Origin: Halorussus aquaticus
GTDB lineage: Archaea > Halobacteriota > Halobacteria > Halobacteriales > Haladaptataceae
Assembly: GCF_024218795.1 (NCBI RefSeq)
Contig: NZ_CP100400.1
Coordinates: 2,108,001 to 2,172,000 of the forward strand
Reading direction: 5' to 3'
Length of the DNA stretch: 64,000 bases
Position 1 is the stretch's first letter, and each line of letters opens with the position of its first letter. Position numbers and translations under genes: made by a program. Below the pieces are notes generated by a model. That model was given only the letters and a program-made list of their open reading frames with translations, was not told where the DNA came from and did no database searches. Shown here piece by piece: positions 8,971 to 15,228 of the stretch.

Positions 8971-9279
8971 ATGTATCCCGCGAAGTTCGCCCTCCTGCTG
9001 GGTGTCGGTCTGCTCGCGTTCCTGTTCGTAGTTTCGCTCTACGTGGTCTGGACTCGCATCGTCGGACTCGACCCGACGCTCGCCCAGCGGTGTGCGAACC
9101 TCCCGCGACCGGTCCGGTTCCTCGCCGCGCTGGTCTCGGGCGCGCTGCTCGGCACCGCGAGCATGGCCGCGCCCAACGTCGAGGTCGGCATCACCGGGTT
9201 GGTGCTGCTCGCGGCCAGCACGTTCGCGGCGCTGATGCTGTTCGAGTTGGCCCAGCAGTACGAACTCGTGGCGAGTTAG
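8971..9279 (+). CDS. small two- to three-span membrane protein
   Basis: A 102-residue protein with hydrophobic segments at about 5-25, 47-62 and 70-92 and short polar connectors, the last ending in QQYELVAS. No enzyme motif is visible. The Ala/Leu/Val-rich segments and lack of long charged parts indicate an inner membrane protein of unknown function. It is divergent from crtD; a separating promoter region of about 145 bases suggests independent expression. Confidence 0.6.
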   Translation: MYPAKFALLLGVGLLAFLFVVSLYVVWTRIVGLDPTLAQRCANLPRPVRFLAALVSGALLGTASMAAPNVEVGITGLVLLAASTFAALMLFELAQQYELVAS

Positions 9280-9346
9280 CGTTTTTCGAGGTGACCGGGT
9301 AGCGGGTCGCGGCGGGCGTCGTCGCCCCCGACTTCCGCCGACGCGG

Positions 9347-10342
9347 TCACTGTTCGGTCCCGACGAACCGCAACCAGTATTCGTGGTACTCGTCGCCGTA
9401 CCGGAGTATCTCGTGGCGAGTCGAGTCCGCGAGCGCGTCCTTCTCGACGTTTCCGTCGAGGTACGCGCGCTTGCCGAGTCGCTTCAGCAGCGACCGGTAC
9501 GCCGCGGAGTAGGGGTGGGACTCGCTGTACCCGCCGTTGCCCTGCGCCGCCCGGAGAATCGAGCGTTCCTCCTCGGAGAGGTCGCGGCGGTCGAACCGGC
9601 CCTCGACGAACTGTGCGCGAAGCACCGCCTCCATCTCGGCGGGCGACTCGGCGACCGGTTCGACCTCGGCGCGATACACCGGTTCGTGGAACGTCTCGCG
9701 CGACACCTCGACCGCGTAGATTCTGCCGCGGTACTCGACGTGGCTGGGTCCAGACTCGCCGAGGAGGCGACTGTCCGCCGCCGGTTTCTCGCCGCGGTAG
9801 ACGTAGCCGCCGCGCTGGACCAGACTTCGCGGAGCGCCGCCCGGGTTGCCGCGAGCGCGGGCCGCCATCTGGGCGACTTTGACGGCCCGCCGGTCGGTCC
9901 CGGGTAGGTCGTCGTGTGCGACGTGGTCGGGCACCGAATCCAGTTCCTCGGGCCGCCCGACCGAGGCGAGTCGCAGGACGGGACGGGTCGCCGTCGCCTC
10001 GCCGACGACGACGGAACCGAGTCGGTAGTAGGTCCCGTCGCGCTCGGCGTACTTGGGTTCGTCTCGCGCGAAGAAGGGTTCGCGGTACTGGCTGGTGTAC
10101 GACTCGCCGTCGAGTGCAGCCGCGAAGGCCTCCTCGTCCCAGTCGGGGCGGTTCCCCTCGAGGTCGGCGACGTACTTCTCGCGGAGCGTCGCCGACTCGT
10201 CGTGGAGGAGGAGTCTGAGTCGTCGCTCGTCGCTCCGGTCCCGAGACGAACCGCGAATCGCGTCGAGGCAACCGCTCGACCCGGCGACGCCGACGGCCAC
10301 ACCGGCCGCCAGCAGTTCCCGTCGGGAGACAGTGGAGGGCAT
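9347..10342 (-). CDS. Tat-exported lipoprotein, haloarchaeal hypothetical
   Basis: A 331-residue protein beginning with a twin-arginine signal (VSRRELLAAG) and a lipobox-like GSSGC at about 22-26, so it should be exported and lipid-anchored on the cell surface. The mature part is acidic and Arg-rich, with DEEAFAAALDGESYTSQYREPFFARDE-like and EYHEYWLRFVGTEQ (C-terminal) segments. I recognise no catalytic family. It ends 67 bases beyond the forward membrane-protein gene and its start lies 50 bases from the btuD 3' end, so it may be read with the importer. Confidence 0.7.
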   Translation of the reverse strand: MPSTVSRRELLAAGVAVGVAGSSGCLDAIRGSSRDRSDERRLRLLLHDESATLREKYVADLEGNRPDWDEEAFAAALDGESYTSQYREPFFARDEPKYAERDGTYYRLGSVVVGEATATRPVLRLASVGRPEELDSVPDHVAHDDLPGTDRRAVKVAQMAARARGNPGGAPRSLVQRGGYVYRGEKPAADSRLLGESGPSHVEYRGRIYAVEVSRETFHEPVYRAEVEPVAESPAEMEAVLRAQFVEGRFDRRDLSEEERSILRAAQGNGGYSESHPYSAAYRSLLKRLGKRAYLDGNVEKDALADSTRHEILRYGDEYHEYWLRFVGTEQ

Positions 10343-10391
10343 CGTCGCGGAGTTACGCCACTTCTGACAAGTCAGTTGTGACTTCGAACGC

Positions 10392-11669
10392 TCACTCGGT
10401 CGCCGGACCCGCGCGCTCGCTCGGCGGGTCCACCGCCTCCTCCACTGCCGGGAGGAGTTCGTCCGGGCCGACGACGCGCCCGCGCTCGCAGAGTTCCCGG
10501 TAGAGCGCGGCGGCGTCGCTCCCGGCGTAGTTGCGCTCCGCGAAGGACCGTTCCTCGACCACGACCACGGAGTCGGTCTCGCGGGCGGCCCGGAGGTTGG
10601 CGAGGTTGCCCACGCCGACCTCCACGTCAGCCAGTACAGTCACGTCGGCCTCCCGAACTCGGGACTCGACGGCGCGGCGGGCGTCGTCGCCGACCGGCGC
10701 GAACGGTTCCTCGGTCACGGCGTCGAGACCGAGTGACCGCGCAGTTTCGAGGTCGGAGTCGCCCTCGTTGAGCGCGCCGACCGACACGTCGTAGCCCGCG
10801 GCCGACAGCACGTAGAGCAGGCGCGAGACGGTGCCGCCCCCGCCGACGACGTGGACGCGGCCCTCGCGTTCGACCGGACGCTCGGGTAGGGCCGTGACGT
10901 AGGTCGAACCGGTCACGGGATGGCTGGAGACCACCGCCCGCGTGTCGAAGGCGGCTTCGAGGTGGTCTTCCGCGAGGACGGTCTCGGGGTCGCCGCTGGC
11001 TCGGATACGGCCGCCCGAGAGCAGGCGGAGTTCGTCGCAGTAGTGGGCCGCGAGGTTGAGGTCGTGGATGGCCGCCACCACGGTCTTGTCGTCCTCGTCC
11101 ACCAGTTCCCGGACGAGTTCGAGCGTCCGGACCTGATGGTTGATGTCGAGGCTGGCGGTGGGTTCGTCCAGCAGGAGCGCGGGCGTGTCCTGAGCCAGCG
11201 CCCGCGCCAGCAGGACGCGCTGTCGCTCGCCGCCCGACACCGCGGTGATGGAGCGGTCCGCGAACGCCGTGACCTCGGTGCGTTCCATCGCGGCGACCAC
11301 GCGCTCGCGGTCGGACGGACCGTCCGCCGAGTCAGCGCCGCCGCCCGAGAACCGCGACCGGTAGGGGTGGCGGCCCATCGCCACGACCTCCTCGACGGGG
11401 AAGTCGAACGAGAGCGTCGTGTCCTGCGGGACGACCGCGACCCGGCGACTCGTCTCCTTCGACGAGAGCGAGGCGACGGGGTCGCCGCCGACCCGGACTT
11501 CGCCGCGGTCGAGTTCGACGACCCCGTTGATGGTCCGGAGCAGGGTCGTCTTGCCCGCGCCGTTGGGTCCGACCAGACCGACGAACTGGCCGTCCTCGAC
11601 GGCGGTCGTCACTCCGTCGAGGATGCTGTTCTCGCCGAGTTCGACCGCGACGCCGTCTATCTCTATCAT
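10392..11669 (-). CDS. btuD: ABC transporter ATP-binding protein, BtuD/FecE type, with C-terminal extension
   Basis: ATPase of a corrinoid or iron-chelate importer, 425 residues. Walker A GPNGAGKTT is at 34-42, the Q-loop VVPQDT follows, the ABC signature is VSGGERQRV and Walker B is ALLLDEPTASLD, all within the first 250 residues. Residues about 265-425 form an extra domain starting HVVGGGGTVSRLL, with a Rossmann-like glycine pattern and alternating strand and helix; haloarchaeal BtuD proteins carry such an extension and its role is not known. The permease gene btuC is upstream but separated by 268 bases of structured sequence, which is unusual for a simple operon. Confidence 0.85.
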   Translation of the reverse strand: MIEIDGVAVELGENSILDGVTTAVEDGQFVGLVGPNGAGKTTLLRTINGVVELDRGEVRVGGDPVASLSSKETSRRVAVVPQDTTLSFDFPVEEVVAMGRHPYRSRFSGGGADSADGPSDRERVVAAMERTEVTAFADRSITAVSGGERQRVLLARALAQDTPALLLDEPTASLDINHQVRTLELVRELVDEDDKTVVAAIHDLNLAAHYCDELRLLSGGRIRASGDPETVLAEDHLEAAFDTRAVVSSHPVTGSTYVTALPERPVEREGRVHVVGGGGTVSRLLYVLSAAGYDVSVGALNEGDSDLETARSLGLDAVTEEPFAPVGDDARRAVESRVREADVTVLADVEVGVGNLANLRAARETDSVVVVEERSFAERNYAGSDAAALYRELCERGRVVGPDELLPAVEEAVDPPSERAGPATE

Positions 11670-11751
11670 GATTAGTTCTCCGCAGAAACGTTCCTCTCGG
11701 TGTTCATTCCGGCACTGAAGCAGGGTCTACAGGCTCCGTCGAGACCGTTTA

Positions 11752-11857
11752 GAAAGCCCCCGACCGGTCGCGGTCGCTGGCCGACATATCTGCGCAAACC
11801 GCACGCAGATAGGGGTTGGCCAGACGACCACGTAAACGCGACCGGTCGGCCCCTTTC
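11752..11857. other. long fold-back (inverted repeat) element between btuC and btuD
   Basis: The ends 11752-11772 and 11837-11857 are inverted copies of each other over 21 bases with three central mismatches (core CCGACCGGTCGCG against CGCGACCGGTCGG, perfect over 13). Inside, GTCG.CTGGCC pairs with GGCCAGACGAC, and ATCTGCG (11788-11794) pairs perfectly with CGCAGAT (11804-11810). Thus the 106 bases can form one extended hairpin with an 8-base bulge, a 7/5 internal loop and a 9-base apical loop. I do not see a cobalamin-riboswitch box. It may be an RNA regulatory structure, a processing site or a relic of a small mobile repeat. Confidence 0.45.
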
Positions 11858-11937
11858 AGTCCACCCGGAACGTGGTACGACGAGCCGAGCGCAACCCTGT
11901 CGGGAGTGGTAGTTTCGCCGCCGGTAGAAACGTCGGT

Positions 11938-13038
11938 TCACAGTGCGTGCACCTCCCGCTTGCGGAGCAGGTAGAGGAAGAACGGCGCGCCGAGGAACGC
12001 GGTCACGATGCCGACCGGGAGTTCCGCCGTGCCCGACCGCGCCACGGTGTCGGTGGCGACGAGGAACGTCGCGCCAGCGAGCGCCGACGTGGGGAGCAGG
12101 ATTCGGTGGTCCGGGCCGACCAGCAGTCGCATGACGTGGGGCACCACCAGTCCGACGAACCCGATGACGCCCGTGACCGCCACCGCCGCGCCCGTCATCA
12201 CGCTGGCGACCGCCAGCAGGAGGCGCTTGGTCCGCTCGACCTCCACGCCGAGCGCGTGGGCGTCCTCCTCGCCGAGCAGGAGGACGTTCAGGTCCCGGGC
12301 GTAGGCCAGCAGGACCGCGAACCCGATGACCGCGACCGGGAGGACGAGTCGCACGTCCCCCCACGACGCGAGGTGGAGGTGGCCCATCAGCCAGAACACC
12401 GCCCGCTCCATGCTCTCGCCGGTCTGGAGGAGCAGGAACGAGACCACCGCGCCGAGGAACGTCTGGACCGCCACGCCCGCTAGCAGGAGAGTGGCGACCG
12501 GCGTCCGGCCGTCCTCGGTGGCGAGCGCGTAGACCCCGAACGCGGCCGCGATAGCGCCGACGAAGGCGGCGGTCGGGAGCGAGACGGGGACCGCCAACGG
12601 GAGCGCGATGGTCGCCACCGCGCCCACCGCGGCGCCCGACGAGACTCCGATTATCGAGGGGTCGGCCATCGGGTTCCGGAAGAACCCCTGCATCACCACG
12701 CCCGCCGTCGAGAGCGCCAGTCCGACGACCGCCCCGAGCGCGATTCGGGGCAGGCGGAGCGTCATCACGATGGTCCGGGCGGTGTCGGGGACGGCGAAGT
12801 CGAATATCGACGCGAACTCGACCGTCGGCGCGGGCGTCGTGACGGCGAGTCCCGCGATTCGGAGCGTCCGGTCGGCGACGCCGACCCCCGCGGGCACCGC
12901 GAGCGCGTTCAGCAACACCTTCGCCACCACGAGGTAGTCGATGGGCACCGGGCCGATTGCCGCGCTCGCCACGACGACGACCGCCAGCGCGGCGGCTAAT
13001 CCCGACGACCAGCCGACGACTCGTGCACCCTGCCGCAT
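11938..13038 (-). CDS. btuC: ABC transporter permease, BtuC/FecCD family
   Basis: A 366-residue membrane permease of the FecCD/BtuC type that forms the translocation channel for corrinoids or Fe-chelates. About ten hydrophobic segments are visible, with the family stretch [32 protein letters not shown] (about 105-135) and the later coupling region and [12 protein letters not shown]. The frame is open far upstream (to 13587), but the start at 13038 ([10 protein letters not shown]) gives the normal length and leaves a 61-base divergent spacer to btuF. The transporter partners are btuF (divergent) and btuD (downstream). B12 versus siderophore cannot be decided from the permease alone. Confidence 0.88.
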   Translation of the reverse strand: MRQGARVVGWSSGLAAALAVVVVASAAIGPVPIDYLVVAKVLLNALAVPAGVGVADRTLRIAGLAVTTPAPTVEFASIFDFAVPDTARTIVMTLRLPRIALGAVVGLALSTAGVVMQGFFRNPMADPSIIGVSSGAAVGAVATIALPLAVPVSLPTAAFVGAIAAAFGVYALATEDGRTPVATLLLAGVAVQTFLGAVVSFLLLQTGESMERAVFWLMGHLHLASWGDVRLVLPVAVIGFAVLLAYARDLNVLLLGEEDAHALGVEVERTKRLLLAVASVMTGAAVAVTGVIGFVGLVVPHVMRLLVGPDHRILLPTSALAGATFLVATDTVARSGTAELPVGIVTAFLGAPFFLYLLRKREVHAL

Positions 13039-13052
13039 CACCTGAAAGCCAG

Positions 13053-13080
13053 TTTGCTTTAGGTAAATACTTATTGGACA
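13053..13080. promoter_or_regulatory. AT-rich divergent promoter between btuC and btuF
   Basis: The 61-base spacer contains TTTAGGTAAATACTTATT, the only AT-rich stretch nearby, placed about 25-40 bases before each start. It can serve as TATA for both directions. TTAGGT also matches half of the palindrome bound by haloarchaeal DtxR-type metal regulators, but the second half is poor. Confidence 0.5.
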
Positions 13081-13099
13081 CGGTCGGAGTGGGGAACGC

Positions 13100-14260
13100 A
13101 TGAGACAGAAGGCCACGAGCGTATTTGCGGTACTGTTGTTGCTCGCGGCGGGCGTCGCCCCGGTGGGTGCGACGGCCGTAACCGGGACCGACGCCGACGT
13201 CGGGACCGAGGTCCGAGCGAGCGCGGCGCAGGCGGACTGTTCGTTCCCCGTCAACGCGACGGACGCGACGGGAACCGAAGTGACTGTCGAGCAGAAGCCC
13301 GAGCGAGTCGTCACGCTCTCGCCGAGCGCGGCCCAGACGATGTGGGAGATCGGCGGTAAGGAGCAGGTCGTGGGCGTCTCGCAGTACGCCTCGTATCTCG
13401 AGGGAGCGGACTCGCGCACCAACGTCTCGGGCGCTGGACAGACGCAGGTCAACGTCGAGAAGGTCGTCTCGACGGAACCCGACCTCGTCCTCGCACCGAA
13501 CGTCATCTCGAACGAGACGGTCCAGCGACTCCGCGAGACCGGACTGACCGTCTTCCGGTTCGGATTCGCCACCTCGGTCGAGGACATCTACGCCAAGACC
13601 CGACTGACGGGGCAACTCACCGGGAACTGCGAAGCGGCTAACGAGACGGTCGCGTCGATGAAAGACCGAATCGAGACCGTCCGGCAGGCGGTCGAGAACT
13701 CCGAGCGACCGCGCGTGTTCGTCTCGGTGGGCGGCGGGTACACCGCCGGTGCGGGCACCTTCATCGGCAACATGGTCGAACTCGCCGGGGGAACGAACAT
13801 CGCCGCCGAGGCGAACATCTCGGGCTACGGCCAGATAAGCGAGGAGGTCATCGTCAAGCAGAACCCCGAGTGGATCGTTCAGATCGGCCAGTACGGCGTC
13901 TACCCGAAGACCGACGCCTACAACGGCACCGCGGCGGTGAAGAACGATCAGGTCATCACGGTCACTAACGAGAACGTCAGCCAGCCAGCACCGCGCGTCG
14001 TCAACGCCGTGGTGCAGATGGCGAAGGCGTTCCACCCCGAGGCGTACGCGGAGGCCAACGCCACGACGACGACCGAGGCGACCGAAACGACGCAGATGAC
14101 GACTGACGCGCCCGAGACGACCACCGACGAGGGTGCGATGCAGGCGGAGACGACGACGGCGACCGCGACGGACGGGTCGTCGGGGAGCATCCCCGGATTC
14201 GGCGTCCCCGCGACGCTCGCGGCGCTCGCCGGTGCGGCCCTGCTCGCGCGTCGTCCCTGA
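13100..14260 (+). CDS. btuF: corrinoid/siderophore-binding protein with PGF-CTERM anchor, BtuF type
   Basis: The 386-residue extracytoplasmic substrate-binding protein of the btuFCD importer. A secretion signal covers residues 1-25, followed by an N-terminal lobe ([19 protein letters not shown], about 60-78) and second lobe joined by a helix as in cluster A-II binding proteins. A Thr/Glu-rich linker (about 320-355) leads to the archaeosortase signal: [19 protein letters not shown] then RRP, which is a PGF-CTERM tripartite tail. Many NxT/NxS sequons (NATDAT, NVS, NETV, NIS, NGT) suggest N-glycosylation. It is divergent from btuC. Confidence 0.87.
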   Translation: MRQKATSVFAVLLLLAAGVAPVGATAVTGTDADVGTEVRASAAQADCSFPVNATDATGTEVTVEQKPERVVTLSPSAAQTMWEIGGKEQVVGVSQYASYLEGADSRTNVSGAGQTQVNVEKVVSTEPDLVLAPNVISNETVQRLRETGLTVFRFGFATSVEDIYAKTRLTGQLTGNCEAANETVASMKDRIETVRQAVENSERPRVFVSVGGGYTAGAGTFIGNMVELAGGTNIAAEANISGYGQISEEVIVKQNPEWIVQIGQYGVYPKTDAYNGTAAVKNDQVITVTNENVSQPAPRVVNAVVQMAKAFHPEAYAEANATTTTEATETTQMTTDAPETTTDEGAMQAETTTATATDGSSGSIPGFGVPATLAALAGAALLARRP

Positions 14261-14321
14261 ACACGCTGTTCCGTTCGCTGTTTTCCTAAGGTGTTTAACG
14301 GCCGGGGAGAGACGTTGACGT

Positions 14322-14603
14322 ATGGTCGAGAAAGTGCTGTGGCCTGCGTACTTCGACGCGGCGAAGAGTCGCAACGAGGGACGCCGGGTGGCCGCCGAGA
14401 TGGCCGTCGAGGAGCCGACGGTGGACGAGATCGCTCAGGCAGTCCAGCAGGTAGGCTACGACGCGATAATCGAACGCGACAAGGCCTACTCACGCGAGAA
14501 CTGGAACGAGCGGGGTCGCGTGCTGGTCCAGAACGCCGACGACTCGACGAAGAACGATCTGATTCAGGCGGTCGCGGCGTACGTCGCGGCGCTCCGAGAC
14601 TGA
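14322..14603 (+). CDS. srp19: signal recognition particle protein SRP19
   Basis: A 93-residue RNA-binding subunit of the archaeal SRP that clamps helices 6 and 8 of 7S RNA before SRP54 loading. The fold signature is the N-terminal [19 protein letters not shown] (family motif YxDxxxSRxxGR) and the later strand RGRVLVQ. Length is normal. The stop codon overlaps the ATG of the gar1 gene by TGA/ATG sharing, so they are co-translated. Confidence 0.93.
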   Translation: MVEKVLWPAYFDAAKSRNEGRRVAAEMAVEEPTVDEIAQAVQQVGYDAIIERDKAYSRENWNERGRVLVQNADDSTKNDLIQAVAAYVAALRD

Positions 14604-14830
14604 TGGAGGCGCTCGGCGAAGTCGTCCGGACGGCGCAGGGACTCGCGGTCGTCCGGTGTCCCGACGACGAACCCCCGAACGTCGGCACGCAGGCCATCGA
14701 CGAGCAGTTGAACGAGGTCGGTCGCGTGGTGGACGTCTTCGGTCCGGTCTCGCGGCCCTACGCCGCGGTCTCGCCCGACGACGGAGTCGCGCTCGCGCCG
14801 CTCCTCGGGAAGAAACTCTACGCGCGATAA
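14603..14830 (+). CDS. gar1: H/ACA ribonucleoprotein subunit Gar1
   Basis: A 75-residue six-strand beta-barrel protein, the Gar1 subunit that binds Cbf5 in H/ACA pseudouridylation complexes. Visible Gar1 signatures are LGEVVRTAQGLAVVR at the start, VGRVVDVFGPVSRPYAAV (the conserved G.V.DVFGP motif, about 39-57) and LLGKKLYAR at the C-terminus. The start ATG at 14603 overlaps the srp19 stop (ATGA), giving a conserved archaeal pair that links SRP and RNA modification genes. Confidence 0.9.
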   Translation: MEALGEVVRTAQGLAVVRCPDDEPPNVGTQAIDEQLNEVGRVVDVFGPVSRPYAAVSPDDGVALAPLLGKKLYAR

Positions 14831-14858
14831 ACCGCGAACCCGCGCTCGATTCGGTTCC

Positions 14859-15179
14859 CTATTGCTCGCATCGACGCCAGTTCTCGGCGTCGCGGAGGCG
14901 CGACCGCTTCGCGTCCACGTCGTCCTTCGTCGCTCCGAAGAAGCGTTCGCGTCCGACCGGCGTCCGAACGCCGAGGACGACGGTGTGGTCGGTCGCGTCG
15001 TAGACGGCGAGCGTCCGCCCCGACGTGACGTGTTCCCACTCGGACAGCAGCGTCGCGTCCGAGACGACCTGCGACCCCAACTCCCAACTGAGTCGCGTCA
15101 CGGTCGTCAGGTCGAACGGAACCGCGTCGGGTAGCCGGGGTCCCCGTGCGGTGGTTGCGGTCCTGCCGTGACTTGCCAT
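14859..15179 (-). CDS. small haloarchaeal protein of unknown function
   Basis: A 106-residue soluble protein with alternating strand character (FDLTTVTRLSWELGS, TLAVYDATDHTVVLGVRTPVGRERFFG) ending in a basic helix (KDDVDAKRSRLRDAENWRRCEQ). No catalytic motif or zinc site is visible. Codon use is like its neighbours, and no competing reading of this region is plausible. It faces gar1 convergently. Confidence 0.55.
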   Translation of the reverse strand: MASHGRTATTARGPRLPDAVPFDLTTVTRLSWELGSQVVSDATLLSEWEHVTSGRTLAVYDATDHTVVLGVRTPVGRERFFGATKDDVDAKRSRLRDAENWRRCEQ

Positions 15180-15228
15180 GACACAACGAGGTCACCGGCG
15201 ACCTATAGAAGCGTCGAAATAAAGCGGG

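Noticed and set aside
11670-11937. A cobalamin riboswitch in the btuC-btuD spacer.
   Set aside because: The conserved B12 box and multi-way core were not found; the structure is a simple long hairpin, so I report it only as a fold-back element.
11672-14374. A 900-codon open frame on the minus strand covering the btuC-btuF region.
   Set aside because: It runs opposite to btuF and in another frame of btuC; it has the Arg/Gly/Asp bias of antisense GC-rich sequence and no domain, whereas the btu genes are unmistakable.
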